A stretch of 64,000 nucleotides of DNA from Sabulibacter ruber (GTDB lineage Bacteria; Bacteroidota; Bacteroidia; Cytophagales; Hymenobacteraceae). Under the pieces are notes generated by a model. That model was not told the DNA's origin. It did not search any database and was given only the letters and a program-made list of their open reading frames with translations. The position numbers and the translations under genes are program-made. Shown here in pieces: positions 36,949 through 44,757 of this stretch. The DNA lies in assembly GCF_017355955.1 (NCBI RefSeq), contig NZ_JAFFID010000001.1, positions 1,798,001 to 1,862,000 on the forward strand, given 5' to 3'. The stretch's first letter is position 1. The number at the start of each line of letters is the position of its first letter.

Positions 36949-37806
36949 TTATTTATTGGTCATGCTTATGTTCTTAGGCATGCGGGAGTTGAAATGGTTC
37001 TTGAACCTTTTTAGCTCTTTTACTACCCGGGCATTTAGAGCTTGGGAAAAGTTACCAGTACGTTGTAAGGTACGGGGGCTGGTCCAGGCTCTGGCCCTAT
37101 TTGACCTTACCTGCTTTATTTTACCATATCGCATCAAGCCTAAACAAAGCTGCCCATCATCACCCCAGAAGTTGGTTTTTATAAAGCCTACTTTCAGGCC
37201 ATACTTTTTCACATACCCCATACTCAAGCCATAGGCATTATAATAGGGCCGTTTCAGGTGTCTTATCTCAGAAATCGCGTCTTTTAAGGATTCCAGAATG
37301 TACAGCTTCCAGCGGGGAAAACCCGGTTCACTTATAAAAGAATACCGCCCGTATACACAAACCACGTTAGGTTTCATCAGCACTTTCATCATGTCATCAA
37401 CCCAACAAGAGGGGTAATAACAATCTGCATCTGCCAATAGAATATACTCTCCAGATGCATTTTCCTGCCCGGTTTGTCTTGCCGGTCCGCACCCTTGCTT
37501 TACTTCAAACAGGGATCTAACATGTAGCCTATCAACAGTGTCCTGGGTTCTGTCTTTTGAGTTATTATTAATCACAATAATCTCAAATGGAATCTGGGTT
37601 TCCATTCTTGACAGACTGGCAATACATCTCAATATGTTTACCTCTTCATTCCAGGCAGAGATCAATATACTTACCAAAGGGCTTTTACTTTGTACCCTAT
37701 CTAAGTCACGGTTGATTTTATCAAAAACAACAGATGGTATATCTTCAAACTTCTCGTAATCAAATTTGAGATCGTTTATCCAATTAGGATTTGAAAAAGC
37801 TCTCAT
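36949..37806 (-). CDS. Family 2 glycosyltransferase
   Basis: A 285-residue GT2 enzyme sitting between two paralogous GT2 genes. LVSILISAWNEEVNILRCI, INNNSKDRTQD (79-89), KQGCGPARQTG and LLADADCYYPSCWVDDM give the full GT-A set. The last 50 residues are basic (ARVVKELKRFKNHF). It belongs to the same minus-strand transcription unit. Acceptor unknown. Confidence 0.85.
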   Translation of the reverse strand: MRAFSNPNWINDLKFDYEKFEDIPSVVFDKINRDLDRVQSKSPLVSILISAWNEEVNILRCIASLSRMETQIPFEIIVINNNSKDRTQDTVDRLHVRSLFEVKQGCGPARQTGQENASGEYILLADADCYYPSCWVDDMMKVLMKPNVVCVYGRYSFISEPGFPRWKLYILESLKDAISEIRHLKRPYYNAYGLSMGYVKKYGLKVGFIKTNFWGDDGQLCLGLMRYGKIKQVRSNRARAWTSPRTLQRTGNFSQALNARVVKELKRFKNHFNSRMPKNISMTNK

Positions 37807-37934
37807 AGGGATAAGTAATTGTTTACGGCTAAAGAGATGCTAAGCAACTTAGATAATATTATACAATAAGATATATAAAACATCCTAAAAATCATAACTA
37901 ATATTCAATAACCTACTTCTTTAATGGAAGGAAA

Positions 37935-38813
37935 TTATATTAGCTCTTGAGGTAGGACTTTGCTTCCTACAGTATTTTCCTGTTCATCAAAACTCCTCAC
38001 CATATCTTTTTTTGGGGTTTGCTGCGAAGTCAACATTAATTCAAGGGTATGTTTTAGAAGACGATATTTCAAATACATCCACCTCAAGAAAAGAATTGGG
38101 GGCTCTTTTTGCTGTTTCCACTTAGGGCGCCCCATGGTGCTTGGCTCATCAGGAGTATTCTTTTGTTCAAAAACACCTGTAAATTCTTCAAAGAACAATC
38201 CTTTTCCTTTGTTCTTGATAAAAGAAAGGCACATTTCAAATTCAACAACATCCCCCTTTTTACCTTCCTGATACCTTCCAAACTTCTGAAAAAAGGAAGT
38301 ACGTCTTATGTGTGGCTGGTCACTATAAGAGTAGAACTTTAAGTGATTGGTATACCAGGGCAATGGTTTATACACCATTTCGGAAAAACCCTTAGAAAAC
38401 GGCTTTAGGTAAGGATATTTGAAATAAGCATAGAATCTGATTAAATCAACATCACTATGCTTGTTCATGATTTCAAGCGCATCCCGAAAGTGGGTTAGAA
38501 AGGCTCTCTTGGGAACAAAATCCTCCTGCACATACAAGGTATAAGTGGTTTGCACCGCATCCTGCCCTTTGTTCATATTGTGCCCTAATCCTTTATTTTC
38601 TGGGCTGGCAATCAATTGAAACGAGAACGCTTTCTGCAACTCTCTCAAGACAGCTAAATGCTCCGGCTTACTGCCATCATCGGAAATAATAACTTTTTCA
38701 AAAGCACAGCCAAGTTCCCGAAACGTCTTTAGCAGACGCGTCAACGAACTACTTCTGTTATAGTGCGTTATCAGCAAAGTAACATCCTGAAAATAGTATC
38801 TAGCATTTTCCAT
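37935..38813 (-). CDS. Family 2 glycosyltransferase, paralogue of 36124-36906
   Basis: About 292 residues from the ATG at 38813, which gives MENARYYFQDVTLLITHYNRS and aligns with the paralogue. The frame stays open to an ATG at 38870, adding 19 unmatched residues. Motifs: SDDGSKPEHL, SPENKGLGHNMNKGQ and YVQEDFVP. The C-terminal 60 residues (QQTPKKDMVRSF) are extra relative to the paralogue. It lies 19-76 bases after the acetyltransferase gene depending on the start. Confidence 0.83.
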   Translation of the reverse strand: MENARYYFQDVTLLITHYNRSSSLTRLLKTFRELGCAFEKVIISDDGSKPEHLAVLRELQKAFSFQLIASPENKGLGHNMNKGQDAVQTTYTLYVQEDFVPKRAFLTHFRDALEIMNKHSDVDLIRFYAYFKYPYLKPFSKGFSEMVYKPLPWYTNHLKFYSYSDQPHIRRTSFFQKFGRYQEGKKGDVVEFEMCLSFIKNKGKGLFFEEFTGVFEQKNTPDEPSTMGRPKWKQQKEPPILFLRWMYLKYRLLKHTLELMLTSQQTPKKDMVRSFDEQENTVGSKVLPQELI

Positions 38814-38889
38814 ATTTGCTAACTTCAGAATGACGGGGTGGTTTCCGATTAAAGAATGGGCTATTTTCAATTACCAATTGATTTAGTTT

Positions 38890-39534
38890 TTAGGAAACAA
38901 TCTCTAAAATTTGAAGCTTTTTGACTCCTTCCCACTCAGAGGTCTGGAAGTTGTATCTTTTAAGTACCCTGGCAGGATTTCCTCCCACAACCGAGTAGGC
39001 TGGAACATCTTTGGTTACCACACTGCCCGCTGCCACCACCGAATGTTTTCCTATCCGCACCCCTGCCGTAATCACCGCATTTGCTCCAATCCAACACTCA
39101 TCCTCAATGATAATTTCAGAGGTTTTGCAGGGTTGGTCCTTGATGGGCACATGTATATTGTCGTATCCGTGATTTAGGCCGGAAATGACTACGTGCTGCG
39201 CAATGATCACCTGGTTTCCAATAGAGACAGGCCCGATCACTACTCCGTACAACCCGACAAATGTACCCGCCCCAATCAGAACATGCCCCATTCCATTATT
39301 GATGACAGCATAGTCTTCAATCACAGAATTGTTGCCGACAGAAAAAGCGTTGAAAGGCAAGACATCTAGCCTTGAAGTACTCCTAAAAACCGCATCATCG
39401 CCTTTCTTATGGTAGAAAGGGTTCATGAAATTCCGGACCCACCACCGAGGCCTTGCCTGATTTTTTGGCATTAGCATATACAGCGCTATTGCTTTCAGGC
39501 GTTCATCTGTCTTTATTTTCTGAAGTAAGCTCAA
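38890..39534 (-). CDS. Hexapeptide-repeat acyltransferase (WcaF/maltose-acetyltransferase-like)
   Basis: A 214-residue left-handed beta-helix enzyme. The hexapeptide repeats run from GAGTFVGLYGVVIGPVSIG to KHSVVAAGSVVTKDVPAYSVVGGNPARVLKR. The catalytic-type His is in SGLNHGYDN. The family O- or N-acetylates sugars using acetyl-CoA, here probably an EPS repeat-unit sugar. It sits between GT2 genes in the cluster. Confidence 0.88.
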   Translation of the reverse strand: MSLLQKIKTDERLKAIALYMLMPKNQARPRWWVRNFMNPFYHKKGDDAVFRSTSRLDVLPFNAFSVGNNSVIEDYAVINNGMGHVLIGAGTFVGLYGVVIGPVSIGNQVIIAQHVVISGLNHGYDNIHVPIKDQPCKTSEIIIEDECWIGANAVITAGVRIGKHSVVAAGSVVTKDVPAYSVVGGNPARVLKRYNFQTSEWEGVKKLQILEIVS

Positions 39535-39603
39535 TTTCGTAAAGACTATTTTATAAAATTTAAATATAATATATAACAGAGCAAATATTACTCCACAAAC
39601 AAT

Positions 39604-40797
39604 TTAATTCTCACTGCTAATTGCCACAGACGGAATAGTTGTTCTATCTGCTTTCTCCCAGGCCGCAGGCTGAGCGTTTCTGATAAACCGGAGGAACCCC
39701 GCAAAAACAGCCAAGTTCATTAATGTGAAGTATAGTGGCAGGATCAATGCTTTCACTTTTCTTCCTTTGCTTTCCATTACCCAGCCTACCCAAGAAGCCA
39801 AATAAAAAAGAATCTGTGAAGCAAATATGAGCGTGTACAGGCCCCCTTTTTGCCAGGCAAGAATCAAACTTAGTGGCAATAAAAGAGCTAACATGAGTGG
39901 AGCGATACTCCACCGCAGCACCCTATGTGACACATACAGAAAAGTTACCAGTGGTTGCCGGAATGGGTTAAGCAAGGCCCCCAAGCGAACCATGGATTGC
40001 CATCCTCCGGCGCATATTCTCACTTTTCTCTTCATCTCTTCCGCAATGGAGGTAGAAGGCGTTTCAGAAGCATACGCCAAAGGCTCGTACACCACCTTGT
40101 ATCCCTGTTCCACAATCCTAAGCGACTGTACAAAATCATCCAAAATTGTGTCTTTCTCCAGAGGCCGGTATAAGTCTGATCTAAACGAGACAAGCTCACC
40201 AGCTGCTCCCATCAGGCTATAGATCTGGGAATCACATTTTTTCAGAAAAGACTCATACTTCCAATACAAACCTTCTCCGGCACCGGGGGCAGAATCTAAC
40301 GTCATTACTTTCTTTTCACCGGAAACAGCCCCTACCTGTTGGTCCTGGTAGTGTTTCACCATCTCTCTCACAGCTTCTTTATTCAGAAAGGAATTACAGT
40401 CTGTAAAAATGACGTATGGCGTCTGAACATACTGCATGGCTCTATTCTCCGCCAAAGCTTTCCCCCCTCTCACAGGTGAATGCAGGTGCAGTACTTGAGG
40501 ATAGTTCGCTAGAATTTCCCCGCAGTTGTCAGTAGAGCCATCAGTAATGAAGATGATTTTAAGCTTCTTTCTGGGGTAATCTAAAGAAAGGCAGTTTTCT
40601 ATTTTACTCTCCAGGATTGAAGCCTCGTTGTATGCCGGTACTACCAACGTAACATCGGGTTCAAAAAAAGTTAAAGCTTTCGGCTTCCTTAACAGGAGAG
40701 CTCCTTTTGCCATTATCCAGGCTACCAGAGCGTATCCGAAATATGTATAAAAGACGACAGCAAACGCAATCCAGAGGCTAATTTCCAGGACTCCCAT
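39604..40797 (-). CDS. Membrane-bound processive-type GT2
   Basis: A 397-residue protein. An N-terminal membrane helix (ISLWIAFAVVFYTYFGYALVAWIM) is followed by a GT2 domain with LVVPAYNEAS, TDGSTD (85-90), FTDCNS (131-136) and ILDDFVQSLRI, then three or four C-terminal membrane helices. This resembles IcaA/hyaluronan-synthase-like enzymes, although the QxxRW motif seen in its upstream neighbour is replaced by KRKVRICAGGWQSM. It starts 11 bases after the 28-codon gene. Confidence 0.86.
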   Translation of the reverse strand: MGVLEISLWIAFAVVFYTYFGYALVAWIMAKGALLLRKPKALTFFEPDVTLVVPAYNEASILESKIENCLSLDYPRKKLKIIFITDGSTDNCGEILANYPQVLHLHSPVRGGKALAENRAMQYVQTPYVIFTDCNSFLNKEAVREMVKHYQDQQVGAVSGEKKVMTLDSAPGAGEGLYWKYESFLKKCDSQIYSLMGAAGELVSFRSDLYRPLEKDTILDDFVQSLRIVEQGYKVVYEPLAYASETPSTSIAEEMKRKVRICAGGWQSMVRLGALLNPFRQPLVTFLYVSHRVLRWSIAPLMLALLLPLSLILAWQKGGLYTLIFASQILFYLASWVGWVMESKGRKVKALILPLYFTLMNLAVFAGFLRFIRNAQPAAWEKADRTTIPSVAISSEN

Positions 40798-40808
40798 ATG
40801 AATAGAGA

Positions 40809-40895
40809 CTAGTCGTTTCTTTTAATATTTAACCCGCTGAAGAAACCAATGATCAAGAAAACCACGGCCGGGAAAGCAAAGATTTCGAAAGGCAT
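40809..40895 (-). CDS. 28-residue single-helix membrane microprotein
   Basis: ATG at 40895 opens a 28-codon frame ending TAG at 40809. The product starts MPFEIFAFPAVVFLIIGF and ends in the basic tail NIKRND, giving one hydrophobic helix with the positive end inside. It exactly fills the gap between two membrane GT2 genes, starting 21 bases after one stop and ending 11 bases before the next ATG. This spacing, and the lack of any other reason for the gap, supports a real gene. It may bind and steady one of the neighbouring membrane transferases. No family recognised. Confidence 0.55.
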   Translation of the reverse strand: MPFEIFAFPAVVFLIIGFFSGLNIKRND

Positions 40896-40916
40896 AAAAC
40901 TGATGTATTACAAAGA

Positions 40917-42122
40917 TTAAACATTGATTTCAGGAGAAACAGATTTGGCTTTATGAGGCGTAGAAAGAAAAGACTTTTTAGCTTTCTTAATCTGGAACAA
41001 AGCCTTTACCATACAGAAAAGCGCGTACGGCAACTGAAAGAGAGCCTTCCCTAGTTTATCGCTTTTATATAAACGGGCCGGCAGAGCAATCAACAGTGCC
41101 GCACTTAACATTAGAAGCAATATACCCCAAAAGATAGGTGAGGGACCGTATGGGATTATGAGTGAGAATAAGAAAAACAGACCTAAAACGCCAATCAACA
41201 AAATCCTGGGCACCAGAAAGGCCTGTACAACTTTGTTAAAGAACTCAATATTACCTAGTCTCAGGAGTTGTAAGACTCCCTCCACAGCATACTTTTTCAG
41301 GAACTCTACCTGGGCAGCAATCCAACGGGTTCTTTGCTGAGTGAAAACCTTGGCATTCTCTATTTTCTCATCATAGACAAACACTTCATCCAGGTAACAG
41401 ATCTTCTCCTGGTCTTTCACAATCCTGAAGTCCAGTTCCTTGTCTTCCCCAACCGTTTCACCTATACCTTCCAACAACTGCTTCAGGTAAGAAAAACTGA
41501 ACGCCATTCCAGAACCGATGAGAGCAGACGACATGCCTATGGCATAGTGCCCTTTTCTATAGATGTGGTTATTGATTTCCTCGTTACAGGCATCCAGGAA
41601 GGCAAAGGAAGTCTCCATGTTTTTGGCAGTCCTATGGGCTTGAACCACTTTGTAACCAGCCCCAAACGCCTTATTCACTTCTTCCAGAAAATTGTTGCCC
41701 ATCAAATTATCGACATCAAGAATGACCGCGACGTCATATTTATGAGTGGGCAGTTCACTAAGGGCGGCAGAGAGTGCTTTGCCTTTAGTGCTTTTTTCAA
41801 AAAACACCTCAATAACGCCAACTCCTTGAACCTCTAGCTTAGTGATGGTTTCAGGCTGTAATCCGTCAGCGATCACAAAAACATCGAAGTCTCCCTCATA
41901 CGCATGATTCAGGGCTGCAATGCTGGTCTCCAGCACAACCTCGTCGGCTTGGTATGCTGGGATCAACACACAGAAGCGTCTGTATTTATTTACAAAAACC
42001 CGTAATGGTTTTGCCTTTTTATGACCAGCCAGAGAAAAGAAGAGCAAGTAGCAGCAATTGAATAGAAGATATGCCCCTATGCCATAAAGAATAACGTTCA
42101 ATACTATTTCAATGACTTTCAT
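40917..42122 (-). CDS. Membrane-bound processive-type GT2 with QxxRW motif
   Basis: A 401-residue protein: an N-terminal helix, a GT2 domain with CVLIPAYQADEVVLE, VILDVDNLM (DVD metal site), GEDKELDFRIV (catalytic-base region) and QQRTRWIAAQ (the QxxRW motif that holds the polymer end in cellulose- and hyaluronan-type synthases), then four C-terminal helices. It may extend or transfer a sugar while gating it across the membrane. The next gene downstream is the 28-residue microprotein. Confidence 0.86.
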   Translation of the reverse strand: MKVIEIVLNVILYGIGAYLLFNCCYLLFFSLAGHKKAKPLRVFVNKYRRFCVLIPAYQADEVVLETSIAALNHAYEGDFDVFVIADGLQPETITKLEVQGVGVIEVFFEKSTKGKALSAALSELPTHKYDVAVILDVDNLMGNNFLEEVNKAFGAGYKVVQAHRTAKNMETSFAFLDACNEEINNHIYRKGHYAIGMSSALIGSGMAFSFSYLKQLLEGIGETVGEDKELDFRIVKDQEKICYLDEVFVYDEKIENAKVFTQQRTRWIAAQVEFLKKYAVEGVLQLLRLGNIEFFNKVVQAFLVPRILLIGVLGLFFLFSLIIPYGPSPIFWGILLLMLSAALLIALPARLYKSDKLGKALFQLPYALFCMVKALFQIKKAKKSFLSTPHKAKSVSPEINV

Positions 42123-42218
42123 CTCTGTACTTCAAACTTGTAACTACAATAGGGACTTTGGAGATTAGTTTGTGGAGCAACTTGGCACCTTCAATTTCAT
42201 TCCTCTCCCAATTCTTCT

Positions 42219-43169
42219 TTATGGCATCACCAGGCTTTGCATCTGTTGAGCATTTGCCTTGTTATGGTATCCTGTATTGACATGTATATTCCTGGTAGTC
42301 AAATTCCACCAGATACCTTTCACTAATGCTTTTAAGTGTTTCCCTTGGAACGCAAACATGAACTCTAATATCTTCTTGGGGATTGCGGCTAAGAGAAAGA
42401 TGAGCACGCTTGTCCATAAAGCTCCTCCAGAAATGTTTCTTCTCAGGAACAAAAGTCGATTTCTATTCATATAGTAGGTTTTAAGCACAGAGGCTTTCCC
42501 TACTGACATTGATTCTTTATGATACACCTTTGACTGGGCTACATAATGACAAGAGTATCCTGCTCTTTTAATCATCTCACACCAGTCCAGCTCTTCATAG
42601 TAGAGAAAATAAAGTTCGGGCATCAAACCCACTTCCTTGATAACCCTCATGGGCACCATCATGGCTGCTCCGTCTGCCAGCACTGTAGTAGAAGATGTAT
42701 CATATTGGCCATTATCTTTTTCTAATTGACCAAGCGTGATGCTCCGTCCAGTCCAGGGGTTTATTCCTTTGGAACCGGCATATTGGATAATGTCATCTGT
42801 TCCGTAAAAAATGATCTTTGGAGAAGCAATTCCTGCTTTTGGATTCTCCTGAAACAACTCAATAAAAGGCTCCAGAAAATCTGGCTCAACTTCAGTGTCA
42901 TTGTTCAGGAAGAGGACATACTCGCCAGAAGCTTGTGCAATACCCAAATTGTTTCCTCCCGCAAACCCAAGATTCACCGAAGACCTGAGCAAAGTTACTT
43001 CCGGATAGAGCTCCTTGATGATGGAAGGATCATCAGAGGGTGAGGCATTATCTACTATTATTATCTCAATGTTCGGATAACTTATCTTCCGAAGCGAAGC
43101 AATCATGTCACAGGTTACTGCGGCCTGATTGTAGTTAACTGAAATAATAGAAACTAATGGACTAAGCAT
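42219..43169 (-). CDS. Family 2 glycosyltransferase (rhamnosyltransferase-like)
   Basis: A 316-residue GT2 enzyme: LVSIISVNYNQAAVTCDMI, VDNASPSDD, RSSVNLGFAGGNNLGI, LFLNNDTEVEPDFL (NDTE metal motif) and YYEELDWCEMIKRAGY, the family signature of dTDP-rhamnose and related transferases. A hydrophobic C-terminal segment may anchor it. Its start overlaps the end of the Wzy-like gene by 8 bases, showing coupling. Confidence 0.87.
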   Translation of the reverse strand: MLSPLVSIISVNYNQAAVTCDMIASLRKISYPNIEIIIVDNASPSDDPSIIKELYPEVTLLRSSVNLGFAGGNNLGIAQASGEYVLFLNNDTEVEPDFLEPFIELFQENPKAGIASPKIIFYGTDDIIQYAGSKGINPWTGRSITLGQLEKDNGQYDTSSTTVLADGAAMMVPMRVIKEVGLMPELYFLYYEELDWCEMIKRAGYSCHYVAQSKVYHKESMSVGKASVLKTYYMNRNRLLFLRRNISGGALWTSVLIFLLAAIPKKILEFMFAFQGKHLKALVKGIWWNLTTRNIHVNTGYHNKANAQQMQSLVMP

Positions 43170-44640
43170 GGGCTTCTTTTAATTGCTTCAGTTCTTCATC
43201 AAGCTTAGGTCCTTGGAATACAAATGCCCAGGAAATGTAGATGATCATGGAAGAGGGCATCATGTTCATAATCTCATTACTATAACTACTGATTATGATA
43301 CCAGTAAAGCCTGCCGTAAGCGCAGTAAGTTTGAATTTGAGACCTTTGTCCTGCGTTCGCCAGACAATCCCACAACTCTTTCCTATAATGTACATCATGA
43401 GACTTATCCAAAGCACGAAACCTGGCGTCCCGTACTCTGCCCAAATCTTAACCCAATAGCTATCAGGTGGAATGGAAGCTAAATAAGTTCCTCTGTTATA
43501 GTTTCGGCCGGTAAAACCAATGGCACCAACACCTCCCCCAAGTGGGTGAGCCTCCAGGTACTTCTGAATCTTCTCCTGGTTGTTTAGACGAGCGTTGAAA
43601 GAAGCATCGTGTTGTCTAAGCGCTGAACGCATCCTTCTGATCTCAAAATTGCTCTGACCTATTGAGGTGAATTTGAGAAAGCAGAACCCAGTAATGAGCA
43701 ACGTAAGGGCAATGAGGGTTACCTTGAAGTTCTTGTTGATAAAGATAACCACTCCCAACCCGATGAAGATTGTAAAGAGGGCTCCACGTGTTCCTGAAAT
43801 AGATTCACCATAAAGGAAGGCCAGAGCTGCCAAAGCACACAATACTCTCTTCCAGATCTTGAAAGGGCCTAAAGCTAAAACCAAGGATACTACGAACAAG
43901 TGAGCCTGCGAAGCACCAAACTGACTGGCATCTGTGTAAAAGGAGAAAGCACGTAACTCCCCAAAGATCAAGTGGGTCACATACCCCGAAGTAGCCAACC
44001 AAACTTGCTCTGCTTGTGAAAGACCAAATTTTACCTGCTTAACTCCATTAAGGGTAGCTAATAAGGAAAAGCAGATAATCATGATCAAAAAAGTATTCAA
44101 GTCTCTATTCTTGTTGAATAGAATCAGGCAAAGAGGTACAGCCAGCAACCATAACAAAGGATACCTGAAATCAAGCATCCATCCCAATATGTTTGAGCCA
44201 GCCGGGTTGAACAGTTCAACAATGTTGATGAAAATCCAACCGATACCCAGGATACAAATCTCGTTCTTCAGATTAGCCCAATCATACTCTTTCGTTGTAT
44301 GAAAAATGACGGCCAGCCAAGTTAACACCAGCAAGCCTTCGATCACATACAAGTAAGGTAAGCCTTGTCCAATTTCCCTGGCTAGTAAATTGAACATAAA
44401 ACAGTACACAATAAAAGCTATAAGACCAACCTTGGGCTCTCTAAACACTGAAAATAAGAAAGGAGCAACTAGCAATATCGTGAGCATCAACCCAGGCATC
44501 ACAAAGCCTAACTGGGCAGTAAGCCACCCGATACCAACAGCAGCGAGTATTACTAGCGGTATAAAGTAATTAAACGGTCTTTTTTCAGAAGATAATTGAA
44601 GTTGCCTCATGGTAGCTTTAATTGTACTATTGATAATCAT
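43162..44640 (-). CDS. O-antigen ligase / Wzy-type polymerase
   Basis: A 492-residue protein with about 12 membrane helices and a large periplasmic loop between residues 330 and 400. The loop has SFNARLNNQEKIQKYLEAHPLGGGVGAIGFTGR, resembling the Wzy_C/O-antigen_ligase region with its conserved Arg and H-P-x-G-x-G. It should join flipped repeat units, or ligate chains, in the periplasm. A second ATG ten codons in (44610) is possible. A hairpin separates it from the Wzc-like gene. Confidence 0.83.
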   Translation of the reverse strand: MIINSTIKATMRQLQLSSEKRPFNYFIPLVILAAVGIGWLTAQLGFVMPGLMLTILLVAPFLFSVFREPKVGLIAFIVYCFMFNLLAREIGQGLPYLYVIEGLLVLTWLAVIFHTTKEYDWANLKNEICILGIGWIFINIVELFNPAGSNILGWMLDFRYPLLWLLAVPLCLILFNKNRDLNTFLIMIICFSLLATLNGVKQVKFGLSQAEQVWLATSGYVTHLIFGELRAFSFYTDASQFGASQAHLFVVSLVLALGPFKIWKRVLCALAALAFLYGESISGTRGALFTIFIGLGVVIFINKNFKVTLIALTLLITGFCFLKFTSIGQSNFEIRRMRSALRQHDASFNARLNNQEKIQKYLEAHPLGGGVGAIGFTGRNYNRGTYLASIPPDSYWVKIWAEYGTPGFVLWISLMMYIIGKSCGIVWRTQDKGLKFKLTALTAGFTGIIISSYSNEIMNMMPSSMIIYISWAFVFQGPKLDEELKQLKEAHA

Positions 44641-44662
44641 ACCCCTTAGGGCTTTTGTATCC

Positions 44663-44706
44663 GTCCTTCCTTTCTTCCAATAGAGTACTTGAAAGAGAGG
44701 AAGGAC
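44663..44706 (-). terminator. Hairpin between the Wzc-like and Wzy-like genes
   Basis: GTCCTTCCTTTCTT (44663-44676) pairs with AAGAGAGGAAGGAC (44693-44706) with a single non-canonical pair. It lies in the 117-base gap inside the EPS cluster. There is no U-run on the minus strand, so it may weaken read-through, or stabilise the upstream transcript, rather than stop transcription. Confidence 0.5.
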
Positions 44707-44757
44707 AGATTCAATTTGCTAAGCCATCACCTTGCGTGATAGGAGTAGTGTTATTTT

